Shown: in pieces, positions 8,455-16,627 of the stretch
Layout of the letters: each line of letters begins with the position of its first letter
Position numbering within the stretch: the first letter of the stretch is position 1
Assembly (NCBI RefSeq): GCF_947493865.1
Contig: NZ_CANLTC010000001.1
Location: 434,001 to 498,000, forward strand
Length of the DNA stretch: 64,000 nucleotides
Reading direction: 5' to 3'
Source of the DNA: an uncultured Halomonas sp.
Lineage (GTDB): Bacteria; Pseudomonadota; Gammaproteobacteria; Pseudomonadales; Halomonadaceae
Translations under genes and position numbers: made by a program
Notes under the pieces: model-generated
What the model was told of the DNA's origin: nothing
The model's database searches: none
Seen by the model: only the letters and a program-made list of their open reading frames with translations

Positions 8455-9432
8455 TCAATACCCAAGCTCGGGATTGACAGGAGAGTATAATTTTCCATCC
8501 TGTTCCAACGACTGTGCGTTTTTCAGAAAAATTTTCAATGCACGGTCTAGATAGAAAGGCGTGGTACCTGAAACGTGAGGTGTAATCAGCACATCGTCAC
8601 GCTGCCAGAATTCGGATTCGCGGGGAAGTGGCTGGATCTCGAAGACATCCAACGCGGCGCCGGACAGCTTTTTCTTGTTCAAGGCGTCAATGATTGCATC
8701 CTGGCTTGTTACTCCGCCACGCGATATATCGATTACCACTGCACCGCTTTTCAGCAACTCAAAGATACTTTCATTAACAACACCTTGAGTTTGCCTGGAT
8801 AATGGCAAGCAAACGACGAGGTAATCTGTACGACTGAGATAGGGAGCCATGTCCTTCCAGGTCACGACATGATCGAAATGCTCCACGGTGCGAGCGGTAC
8901 GTGAAACACCTATTACATTCATATCGAACGCTTGCGCGCGCCGAGCTACCTCACAACCGACATTACCCACTCCGAGAATCGTGACCGTCCGCTCCGTCAG
9001 CTCATCGAGCCAAACCCGTTGCCAGCATCTGTGCATTGACTGGCGCTGGAAGCGTCCAAGCTGCTTAGCGAAATGCAACATGACCCCGAGGGCATATTCA
9101 CCCATGGCGGCGCTATTGACACCCGAACTCTTGCTCATCAGGAGCTCGGTCTTGTCGAAAGGCATGGTCCAGATTTTCTCGATACCTGAAGACAAAAAAT
9201 GCAGCCAATCGTAACTCTTCAGCTTCGACAAAGCCTCGGGCAGCCAAGGTAGTGTCGGTGTGATGATGGCATCGTAATGTTCACCTTCACGAATCTGTGC
9301 TGAGTTACCCGCGAATTCGATGATAGCCCCAGGCAGATTTGCCTTGAAGAAAGCGTCGACTTCTTCTTTCTGGCGTTCGATGACCTCTTCCTTTTGCAGA
9401 AAGAGAACTCGCTGCAGGGACCAGGCCGTCAT
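8455..9432 (-). CDS. D-2-hydroxyacid dehydrogenase
   Basis: A 325-residue NAD-dependent D-isomer-specific 2-hydroxyacid dehydrogenase. The dinucleotide-binding GVGNVG is at residues 154-159, the catalytic Arg lies in VIDISRGG, the Glu in the ALDVFEIQPLP region and the catalytic His in ITPHVSG. It overlaps the upstream aldolase gene by 4 bases (ATGA), so the two are translationally coupled. The family reduces 2-keto acids to D-2-hydroxyacids or the reverse. Next to an HpcH/HpaI aldolase inside a polysaccharide operon, it could make or modify a hydroxy-acid substituent or an acidic sugar. That role is inference. The GC content is higher than in the flanking glycosyltransferases. Confidence 0.82.
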   Translation of the reverse strand: MTAWSLQRVLFLQKEEVIERQKEEVDAFFKANLPGAIIEFAGNSAQIREGEHYDAIITPTLPWLPEALSKLKSYDWLHFLSSGIEKIWTMPFDKTELLMSKSSGVNSAAMGEYALGVMLHFAKQLGRFQRQSMHRCWQRVWLDELTERTVTILGVGNVGCEVARRAQAFDMNVIGVSRTARTVEHFDHVVTWKDMAPYLSRTDYLVVCLPLSRQTQGVVNESIFELLKSGAVVIDISRGGVTSQDAIIDALNKKKLSGAALDVFEIQPLPRESEFWQRDDVLITPHVSGTTPFYLDRALKIFLKNAQSLEQDGKLYSPVNPELGY

Positions 9433-10265
9433 GAGGAACGCACCTTGCGTGCAAGTTCGAATACGCGTTTCTCAAGCTTCCCGTGATTGCTGAGCAATTC
9501 TTGAGCATCGAGACTACGCAGATCACGTTCCTTGCTACGCAACTTGTGCAACTCTTCCTGAAGGTCGATACGGCTATGCAGTTCTTCTAGCTCGTTTGCA
9601 CAGCCATGGAAAGCGCGCGAGAGTATCACCCACCTGGAGCGCAACCTGACATGCTCGCTCAAGACCCATTCGGCGGGGAGTTCTCCCGAATCGAGCCGTG
9701 CTACCCCACCGAAGCCATAGGCGATATTCCGCTTTTCAAGTTCATCGATGGCGGGTTCCAACAATCTGCCTGCCAGGGGTTCGAACAGGAAATCGAGACC
9801 CATGGCCAAGGAGAGATCGTTCAAGCCGAAATGCACCTCATCGCGTTTACCCAGTAACTCTGCATAGCCGCTTATGCGAGTAAGCGCTTGTGGCGTTTCA
9901 GCCAGAAGCGTCATCGGTACGCGCCCATCCACGAGCCGGATGAATTCCTCGACCTCCTCCGGGCTACGAAACATCGGCAACATAAGCCGAGACGCACCAC
10001 AGGCTATGCTTTCATTCACTTCCTGCGCCGTTTCGACATGTAAGGGATTGACCCTCACCATGAGTTCGGCTTTCGTCAATACTTCGGAAACGGCTGCAAT
10101 ATCTTCAAAGGTATGCGCCGCTTTGTGGGCCGACAGATGCTTTTGGCGCTCTTCCTTGCCCAGTACTTCCATATCCACGAAGATACGGTGCACCCCGCAT
10201 GACTCGGCGTATTTCGCAATACTGGGCGACGCAGTAATTAGCATCCACTGCAGTTCGTCTGCCAT
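9429..10265 (-). CDS. HpcH/HpaI aldolase/citrate-lyase-like protein
   Basis: A 278-residue protein resembling the HpcH/HpaI (pyruvate/phosphoenolpyruvate TIM-barrel) family. It has GVHRIFVDME near residues 24-33, LMVRVNPLH (about 68-76), a metal-ligand-like region GASRLMLPMFRSPEEVEEF and LLAETPQAL. The family makes or breaks C-C bonds between pyruvate-type nucleophiles and aldehydes. It is coupled to the following D-2-hydroxyacid dehydrogenase by a 4-base overlap and lies 2 bases after the sugar-transferase gene. Being within the polysaccharide operon, it probably contributes a precursor or non-sugar decoration. The C-terminal 50 residues are charged and helical, beyond the barrel. The reaction is not known. 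Confidence 0.72.
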   Translation of the reverse strand: MADELQWMLITASPSIAKYAESCGVHRIFVDMEVLGKEERQKHLSAHKAAHTFEDIAAVSEVLTKAELMVRVNPLHVETAQEVNESIACGASRLMLPMFRSPEEVEEFIRLVDGRVPMTLLAETPQALTRISGYAELLGKRDEVHFGLNDLSLAMGLDFLFEPLAGRLLEPAIDELEKRNIAYGFGGVARLDSGELPAEWVLSEHVRLRSRWVILSRAFHGCANELEELHSRIDLQEELHKLRSKERDLRSLDAQELLSNHGKLEKRVFELARKVRSS

Positions 10266-10267
10266 CG

Positions 10268-10927
10268 TTATAGCTCCTTGCCCTCGGCATTCTCGTCTTT
10301 TTGTCTAAGACTATCGCGATAGGCACGCCAGTTTTGCGCATCGCCACCGTAAACATCGCTACGCTTGAATACGACAACGATAGTTTTCAACATTATTTTA
10401 AAGTCGCACATGATGCTGTAATTTCTAGCATATTCCGTATCCGCCTCTAGCTGCTGTAGCCAGCCAAGGCTGCGACGACCCCGAACTTGTGCCAGTCCTG
10501 TCAGCCCTGGAGGCACTTCGAAACGCTCTTTATAAGCTTCGTCGACGACTTCCAATTGTTCGGGGATAATCGGTCGTGGCCCAACGATGCTCATATCGCC
10601 TCGAGCTATGTTCCAGAGTTGTGGCAACTCATCAAGGCTAGTGTTTCTAAGGAATCTGCCTGCACGCGTAATACGCGGGTCCTGATTACTGGCCACTACC
10701 TTTTCATTATGTTGATCGATGGTGTCAGGTGCTCGATCATGCATTGAGCGAAACTTATATATTCTGAAGACTTCTTGATTACGCCCAATTCGCTTCTGTT
10801 TGAAAAAGACAGGCCCCGGGCTATCGAACTTTATCCATAGCATAATCAATAAAAGCAAAGGAGATACAAGTATAATTGCAAGCCCACTCAAGCATAAATC
10901 GACTAGTCGCTTTATAGAATCCTTCAT
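10268..10927 (-). CDS. Initiating phosphosugar transferase (PglC/WcaJ-type bacterial sugar transferase)
   Basis: A 219-residue monotopic sugar-1-phosphate transferase. The N-terminal hydrophobic helix (about 8-32) is followed by [20 protein letters not shown] (54-63), the catalytic [10 protein letters not shown] (98-107) and SIVGPRP. It attaches a sugar phosphate to undecaprenyl phosphate and starts assembly of the repeat unit. The short length, with no N-terminal multi-span domain, matches the PglC-like small form rather than full-length WbaP. It overlaps the upstream GT4 gene by 4 bases. The upstream GT4 resembles PglA, which acts directly after PglC in Campylobacter, so the two probably perform the first two steps here. 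The sugar is not certain. Confidence 0.9.
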   Translation of the reverse strand: MKDSIKRLVDLCLSGLAIILVSPLLLLIMLWIKFDSPGPVFFKQKRIGRNQEVFRIYKFRSMHDRAPDTIDQHNEKVVASNQDPRITRAGRFLRNTSLDELPQLWNIARGDMSIVGPRPIIPEQLEVVDEAYKERFEVPPGLTGLAQVRGRRSLGWLQQLEADTEYARNYSIMCDFKIMLKTIVVVFKRSDVYGGDAQNWRAYRDSLRQKDENAEGKEL

Positions 10928-12036
10928 ATATAACCCATTGCATTCATGATCACTTTATTGACTTTCCTCACGTCATACTTCTCCTCTGCAAGACGCCGCG
11001 ATTCCTGCGCCATACGTGCTATTAGCGTAGGATCGATAATGAATTTTTCCATAGCCTCGGCAAGTGAGTCAGCACTACGCGGCGCAACGAGAAACCCATT
11101 ATCACCGTCGATTACCGTCTCGCGGCAACCTGGCGCATCGCTAGTGACAATAGCTCTTCTCATGCTCATTGCCTCTAGCACAGAGCGTGGTGTTCCTTCG
11201 CGATATGAAGGCAGCACGAAGACCGAGCATTTCGCCAGGCATGGGCGAACGTCAGAAACAGAGCCAATGAACTCGACACAAGAGTTTTTTTTCCAGTCGT
11301 CTAATAATTCTTGGTCAATTGAATGAGGCAAGGAAGGATCATGAGGGCCCACAGCAGAAAACGTTACATTTGGATATCGTGCCTTCAACGCTTTGGCCGC
11401 TTCTACAAACTCAATGATGCCTTTCTCGGTAAGCAACCGGCCAATGAACATGAAAACCGGGTTCCCCGAAGGTAATACAGATGGCGCAAATTTTTTCGTA
11501 TCAACACCTGAGCCATTAGTACGTACAATTTTAGCCGAATCGCTTATAATTTTTAGCTGACGGAATTCTTGTTCGTCGTCTGGATTTTGAAAAAATATTA
11601 CATCATTTTGCAGAAGGCTAAATCTATAAAGCCAGGCCACTACCTTTCGAACGAGTCCAGTCTTGACGCTCTGGGTAGTAAAGACGTGTCCAAGCCCCGT
11701 GATCATGGAAAATATCTTGGGAACGCCCGCTAGTTTGGCCGCAAGTGATCCATAAACGACGGGTTTTATCGTATAACAAAAAACTGCTTTAGGATTTTTT
11801 TTACGCATCAACCTTAAAAGAGCATAAAAAGTTTTAATATCACTCATCGGATTGATACCGGTTCTTCCCATCTCGAAGCGAAAAATAGGAATACCTAACT
11901 CTTCCACTTCTGGCAAATAGTCTCGTTCGGGTACTGCCGCGGCAACAGTTAGTCCCTTGGCTTGCATCTCACGTATCAAATCACCGCGATTGGCTATCAA
12001 AGAGCGAGCATTGCCCGCAACGAAAAGAATATCCAA
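10924..12036 (-). CDS. GT4 glycosyltransferase, PglA-like
   Basis: A 370-residue GT-B fold enzyme. The N-terminal half has VAGNARSLIANRGDLIREM and CYTIKPVVYGSLAAKLAGVP with MITGLG (about 98-128), a pattern I associate with PglA-type alpha-1,3-N-acetylgalactosaminyltransferases. The C-terminal half has FIGRLLTEKGI, the EX7E-type region YREGTPRSVLEAMSM and VIDGDNGFLV. It should act second in the lipid-linked pathway. It is flanked by the PglC-like transferase (4-base overlap) and a polytopic membrane protein (1 base apart). The exact sugar is an inference from resemblance. Moderately AT-rich. Confidence 0.87.
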   Translation of the reverse strand: MDILFVAGNARSLIANRGDLIREMQAKGLTVAAAVPERDYLPEVEELGIPIFRFEMGRTGINPMSDIKTFYALLRLMRKKNPKAVFCYTIKPVVYGSLAAKLAGVPKIFSMITGLGHVFTTQSVKTGLVRKVVAWLYRFSLLQNDVIFFQNPDDEQEFRQLKIISDSAKIVRTNGSGVDTKKFAPSVLPSGNPVFMFIGRLLTEKGIIEFVEAAKALKARYPNVTFSAVGPHDPSLPHSIDQELLDDWKKNSCVEFIGSVSDVRPCLAKCSVFVLPSYREGTPRSVLEAMSMRRAIVTSDAPGCRETVIDGDNGFLVAPRSADSLAEAMEKFIIDPTLIARMAQESRRLAEEKYDVRKVNKVIMNAMGYI

Positions 12037-12037
12037 T

Positions 12038-13267
12038 TTATTTCCTTAGCTTGATTTTTAACGTATCGAAAGAAGAAGCTGCCAGCAATATAAATAGAGA
12101 TACAAACTTTGTTTTGTGACGCAAAGCCGTACCAATATTAGTAACGCCGATCGCAAAAACAAAGGTAAGCGTCACAAGAATTATTAAAAGCGCTAAGCAT
12201 TCTGGTTTTCTTTTTATATCTTTCCAGCCCTTGAATACTCGCCAAGACAAGAAAAAATACAAGAATGCGGCGACCAGACCAAACAAGTGCCTCGGACTTT
12301 TAAGATCCCAAGGAAATGGAGCATAAAGAAAATATATAATACGAGCGGGGATTAACCAAGGTTGAGTAAAAGGGTTACCTGACGCAATAGGGCCTGGATA
12401 AGCAGAACCTCCTCTTGGATCCCCCTCAAAGCGCGATTCTACCATCTCAGTAAATCCACCGCTTTCCGAAGTACCAACAGCGATTCCCTTACCTAAAGAA
12501 ACCCCACTTGCAGCAATAGCCATGACTAGCACAAGCATGACGGAAGAAGTGATAACTTTACCAAAGAAATTTTTAGTTACACGTTCACCATTTGCGAGTT
12601 TTGGCACTGCCTTCGCCAATATCAAAACAAAATAAATACCCAAACCAACTATGGCTGCGACCCATCCACCATGATAAGTAGTTGCAATAGCAAAAAATAC
12701 TAAGGATAAAACAACTGCTACATTCGACTTACCTTGTAGCCATCTAACTAAAAAATAGACGCCACAGACGAAAGCTAAAATTGAGAACTCCTCGCGGAGT
12801 GCGATAGCAGAATTAAATGCAGTAAACGGGTACAAGGCCATTAACAAGGCGGTTCCCTGCGCCGCTTTCTTATTCCATATATTATAACTAGTGACAGAAA
12901 TTACAATTACTACTAACGTACCTGCCATTAAATTCAAAAATGGTAAAATTAAAGGGTGATAGCCAAATATTTTAAAAAAAACTGATCCATAAAAGCTATA
13001 AACAAATGCACTGCCAGGCTCGAATTTTGTCATTAACTCTGACCAGGGTAGGCGGGACATATCTAATGCACGGAGAGTAAACATCCGGGCATCTGCCCCT
13101 CCTCCCGGGATAGAAAAAATTCCTATATATTCGCTAAAAATTAAGCCAAGGCGGAAAAAAAACGCCAATAATACAAAAGGAACCAAAAATTTGTAGCGCA
13201 ATCCAACTAAAACAATCAACCCCAAGGTAGAAGCTAATATTAAAAATAAAAAAAGATAGGTCGCCAT
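12038..13267 (-). CDS. Polytopic membrane protein, candidate polysaccharide polymerase (Wzy)
   Basis: A 409-residue protein with about ten hydrophobic segments spread over the whole length and a large hydrophilic loop at about 255-310 (SLGKGIAVGTSESGG through the GDPRGGSAYPG region). It has no domain I can name with confidence. Wzy polymerases are diverse, multi-spanning proteins with a large periplasmic loop, and every Wzx/Wzy-type locus needs one; this is the only candidate here. Similarity to membrane GT-C transferases is an alternative (the ALREEFSILAF region). It ends 1 base before the PglA-like gene. A 336-base gap with a terminator-like hairpin lies upstream. Confidence 0.6.
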   Translation of the reverse strand: MATYLFLFLILASTLGLIVLVGLRYKFLVPFVLLAFFFRLGLIFSEYIGIFSIPGGGADARMFTLRALDMSRLPWSELMTKFEPGSAFVYSFYGSVFFKIFGYHPLILPFLNLMAGTLVVIVISVTSYNIWNKKAAQGTALLMALYPFTAFNSAIALREEFSILAFVCGVYFLVRWLQGKSNVAVVLSLVFFAIATTYHGGWVAAIVGLGIYFVLILAKAVPKLANGERVTKNFFGKVITSSVMLVLVMAIAASGVSLGKGIAVGTSESGGFTEMVESRFEGDPRGGSAYPGPIASGNPFTQPWLIPARIIYFLYAPFPWDLKSPRHLFGLVAAFLYFFLSWRVFKGWKDIKRKPECLALLIILVTLTFVFAIGVTNIGTALRHKTKFVSLFILLAASSFDTLKIKLRK

Positions 13268-13603
13268 TTATACTTCCTGCCTAGAACTGTTTTAAAATTC
13301 GACTTCGTCGAAAGCGGATAATTAAATTTTACCTATTTATTAATTATTATTACTAAGAATCTGACATAATTTATAACAACTGCCCGACCTTTAGAGATTT
13401 AGCAAACCCTAATAACATTTACTTTCGCCCTGCAAGAATATCGCCTCATATTATTTTAAATAAACCTTGTCAAATGTCATTACATAAATCAATTCTGAAC
13501 AATGAGCCTGGATTTCTGCACTTAAATTAATTCTAGCCTTTCAACTCCAAAATACTTGTACCAAAATACACTCAGAATCGAAAACGAAAAACTTTATTCT
13601 TAT
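13268..13603. other. AT-rich gap with one terminator-like hairpin
   Basis: About 336 bases of very AT-rich DNA separate two minus-strand genes. The only structure seen is the hairpin at 13298-13312, described separately. No small gene with a convincing start was found. Confidence 0.5.
13291..13312 (-). terminator. Possible internal terminator of the polysaccharide operon
   Basis: On the minus strand, TTCGAC-GAA-GTCGAA is followed directly by TTTTAAAAC, the layout of a small intrinsic terminator. It lies 30 bases before the Wzy-candidate start and about 290 bases after the GT4 stop. The stem is only six pairs, so it may be leaky. RfaH-type antitermination would be expected to read through it. 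Confidence 0.4.
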
Positions 13604-14686
13604 TCAAATTACCTCTTCGTACACCTCCAAGTGTTGGGCTACGCTCCTGTTTAGCTCGTAATAACTTGAGTTTTCAAGCGCATTAACCGCGAACTCAAAA
13701 CGCTGTTTTTCATTTTTTATTAAAAAATCCATTTTCATAGCAAAGCTTTTTACATCATTTTTCTCTACTACATACCCTGACTTACACTTTTCAACTACTT
13801 CTCCACAACTGCCTACATTCGTGACTATAGCGGGAAGTCCAGACAGCGTTGCTTCAAGTAGTGCTATAGGTAGCCCCTCATACTCGGAGGTCATTACGAA
13901 GACATCAACTTTATTTAGTAAACCTGGCATATCATTGCTTTGTCCCAGCAATTCTATGTAATCTCCTAATTCATTAACTCGTATCAAGTTAATTATTTTT
14001 TCTTTATACTTAAAAGATCCCTCACCGGCTACAAAGACCTTAAATTCTTTATTGCTATTTTTAAGCTCCTTAACTACTTCAACTAACATTTCATAATTTT
14101 TAAACGGAGCGAATCGACCTATAGCTAAAAATCTCAAAGGTGTATTTATTTTTATTTCTTCAATATTTTTTGGCTTCAAACGCTTTATATTTACTGCATT
14201 ATCTATTCTTTTTACTGACTTATTACTGAATTTTTCCAATGCTTGTTGGCAATTATCAGAAATTGCAACATAAGTTGCGACTTTAATATTGTATATTTTA
14301 TAAAGAAACAGCGGCACCCCAGGCCTTATACTATGATGTGTATAAATTAACTTGTAATTATACACACCCAGGTAGAATAGCGCGTAATGTAAATGCGCAT
14401 GCACTACATCAGGCTTAAAGTCAGTTAATATTTTTTTAATCCTGAAAAAACCAAGTATTAAATCTTTTTTTGAGCGATCCCCTAGAAAAGCATAACCTAT
14501 ATTTGACTCTTCTAAATCCTTCAAATATTTTTTCTCGAATATAACATCTCTATTTATTGTCTGAGCGTCGCTTAAGAAAATAATAAAGATTTTATGTCCT
14601 AATTCGCTCATGCGTATAGCTAAGTCGCGGACATAAATTTCTGCACCACCAGCAGCTGGACTAGATATGAAATGCAATATTCTCAT
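13604..14686 (-). CDS. GT4 glycosyltransferase
   Basis: A 360-residue GT-B enzyme. N-terminal MRILHFISSPAAGGAEIYVRDLA has the acceptor-side GGAE motif at about residues 13-16. DVVHAHLHYALF is at about 95-106. The C-terminal nucleotide-sugar half has FLAIGRFAPFKNYEML and the EX7E region SEYEGLPIALLEATLSGLP at about 267-285. It retains the normal length of the family. Strongly AT-rich codon use sets it apart from the backbone. It lies 14 bases after the GT2 gene upstream. It adds a sugar to the lipid-linked repeat; donor unknown. Confidence 0.87.
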   Translation of the reverse strand: MRILHFISSPAAGGAEIYVRDLAIRMSELGHKIFIIFLSDAQTINRDVIFEKKYLKDLEESNIGYAFLGDRSKKDLILGFFRIKKILTDFKPDVVHAHLHYALFYLGVYNYKLIYTHHSIRPGVPLFLYKIYNIKVATYVAISDNCQQALEKFSNKSVKRIDNAVNIKRLKPKNIEEIKINTPLRFLAIGRFAPFKNYEMLVEVVKELKNSNKEFKVFVAGEGSFKYKEKIINLIRVNELGDYIELLGQSNDMPGLLNKVDVFVMTSEYEGLPIALLEATLSGLPAIVTNVGSCGEVVEKCKSGYVVEKNDVKSFAMKMDFLIKNEKQRFEFAVNALENSSYYELNRSVAQHLEVYEEVI

Positions 14687-14700
14687 CGGTTAATCCATCA

Positions 14701-15600
14701 TCAAAATAATTTACTAAAAAGATAAGCGGTGTACTCACGAATACCTTCTGGTTGTGCAAATGAAAAAGCTTCGTTCAATGCTTTCTTTACTTCATGACTA
14801 GAGTTTTTTCTCTTGCGCAGTTTTTTTGCTAATGTCAGCTTATTTCTTTTCCTTCTTTTTTTTAATTCTTTTTCATCGAAGTAATTATATTTTTCTGCCT
14901 TATCCAAAAAAAGAGATACTGCTTGGTGGTTTGCATAGACTTTATCATCGCTTCTAGTAAGCGACCCAGGCCGATAATTTCTATAAATTCCAGCTCCGAC
15001 GCTGCCTTTTATGCGATAACCTTTTTTTATCAGCTTAATCAATAGGTCAAAATCTTCATTATGAGTTAATTTCTCATCAAACCCATCGACTTCTAAAAGC
15101 ATACTCCGCTTTATCAAATAAGAATAAACGCACCCTGGAATGCCCTGATCCCTACCTACCAAGCTAGTGGATGGTATCCCATCGATATTACAATGCTTTA
15201 CCCGCTTTTTTGTGAGACTACTTATATAATCCCCATAAACGCCAAAATAATCCTTGGGCAAAACTTTAATCGCCGAATAAAGATTTTCAATATTACAGGG
15301 AAGCATATAATCGTCAGCATCAAGAAAGGTTATATATTCTTGGCTAGCTTTTTGTATTCCTAAATTTCTTGCGCTTGAAGGCCCGCCATTTTCTTTTTTG
15401 AAAAAAACAATATTAGGTATACTATTTTTATATTTTTCCACTACCCTTTCGGCATCGTCGTTTTTAGAGCCATCATCGATTACTACAATTTCTGCAATTT
15501 GCTCATTTTGATGTAACGCAGATTCAATAGCTTTGTTTAAATACTCTGCATCGTTGTATGTGGTTATTATCAATGATATGGGTGCTTTAGGACTGGCCAT
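14701..15600 (-). CDS. Glycosyltransferase family 2
   Basis: A GT2 enzyme of 299 residues when started at the ATG 15598-15600, which begins MASPKAPISLIITTYND. The frame is open further upstream (to 15663) but that part lies inside the preceding gene and lacks a fold role; the chosen start leaves a 14-base overlap and suggests coupling. Motifs: ITTYNDAEYLNKAIES, VVIDDGSKNDDAE, PSSARNLGIQ and the metal site FLDADDYMLP. HNEDFDLLIKL carries the acidic catalytic-base motif. The C-terminus is highly basic (KKRRKRNKLTLAKKLRKRK), consistent with contact with acidic lipids. Very AT-rich. Confidence 0.83.
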   Translation of the reverse strand: MASPKAPISLIITTYNDAEYLNKAIESALHQNEQIAEIVVIDDGSKNDDAERVVEKYKNSIPNIVFFKKENGGPSSARNLGIQKASQEYITFLDADDYMLPCNIENLYSAIKVLPKDYFGVYGDYISSLTKKRVKHCNIDGIPSTSLVGRDQGIPGCVYSYLIKRSMLLEVDGFDEKLTHNEDFDLLIKLIKKGYRIKGSVGAGIYRNYRPGSLTRSDDKVYANHQAVSLFLDKAEKYNYFDEKELKKRRKRNKLTLAKKLRKRKNSSHEVKKALNEAFSFAQPEGIREYTAYLFSKLF

Positions 15601-16534
15601 TATATGTCCACTTCTTTGATAATTTATCTGTAAAGGGTTGTAGGCCGCTAAAAATGCGATCAAAAATTGCTTTTGCTTCCTGTTCAGATAGAAATTTGTA
15701 TTTTACAGCAGGCCAGTGACGTGTCTTACTTTTAATTACTGGTTGCCACTTTTTTACATTAAAGTGAATGGGCACTATTTCATAGTCATTAGCCAGTAGA
15801 GCTGCTATTCGATGTTGACCACTATTTATCATTACCGAATATTTTTTACCCTCAACTAGCATCGCCCCATTTATTTCACTATGACTCCCCCCCCTCAAAT
15901 AGCCATGTTTTTTTATAGATTCATAAATATTTATTAAACGCTCGTATTCGAATTTTCCCTTTGCATAAGAAACAGGGCCAAAATGCTGCCAGTCTAATGC
16001 ATTTTTTAACTCTCGATTATGCTCACGAGCTTCTATCTTATTAATATTTATCTTACTACGTCTTTCATGTTTTGAAGGAATACCAAACCATGGCTCGATA
16101 AAATCCAAGGTAGTGTACCTGTTCAAACGATCGTTTTTTGACGGTTTTATCCCCCAGAGCTCTTCCCCCGTCGTGGGCTGAAACACTGAGTAATATTTTT
16201 CGAGAGGTGAGCCTTCATAACGGCGCAGCCCCGTGTTTTTGTATTCATTGAGCGTCTGAATAAATGGATGCGAAGAATCCTTGGTTATAGGAAAAGCTAG
16301 CAGCCCAAAGCCTCGACAATGAGCAAGCGGTACATTCGTTAAAAATGGTTCCCCGTCTGCTTTTTCTAATGCCTGCAATGGATCAGTTAAAAATGTGTAG
16401 TCCTTTACTTCTTTATTCTTTTTTAAAAGTTTTAAAAGGACCTCTTGATGGCGTCCGGGTCTCCCACCGACACGGAATAGATCCATTAGTTTGAAAATTC
16501 TTCTCTTATATAAATTCAAAACGTAGCGCGCCAT
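15587..16534 (-). CDS. Unrecognised locus protein with ParB/Srx-like HRIAAL motif
   Basis: I do not recognise a named family with certainty. The C-terminal third holds MLVEGKKYSVMINSGQHRIAALLAN, where GQHRIAAL resembles the nucleotide-binding motif of the ParB/sulfiredoxin-like fold; such proteins occur in some surface-glycan loci with unknown function. The start is uncertain: ATG 16532-16534 (beginning MARYVLNLYKRR) gives 315 residues, while a TTG at 16588 adds 18 hydrophobic residues. Neither has a good Shine-Dalgarno sequence. It sits between the ABC flippase and a GT2 with a 14-base overlap, so it belongs to the operon. A kinase-like or sugar-modifying role is possible but not shown. Confidence 0.6.
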   Translation of the reverse strand: MARYVLNLYKRRIFKLMDLFRVGGRPGRHQEVLLKLLKKNKEVKDYTFLTDPLQALEKADGEPFLTNVPLAHCRGFGLLAFPITKDSSHPFIQTLNEYKNTGLRRYEGSPLEKYYSVFQPTTGEELWGIKPSKNDRLNRYTTLDFIEPWFGIPSKHERRSKININKIEAREHNRELKNALDWQHFGPVSYAKGKFEYERLINIYESIKKHGYLRGGSHSEINGAMLVEGKKYSVMINSGQHRIAALLANDYEIVPIHFNVKKWQPVIKSKTRHWPAVKYKFLSEQEAKAIFDRIFSGLQPFTDKLSKKWTYNGQS

Positions 16535-16627
16535 GATAAAAAATAATGTAAGTGAGAATAATATAAATTTATGCTTGTAGCACGTCAACCTCGTTTAAGA
16601 ATTTGGATAAGTTATCACTATAGTCGA

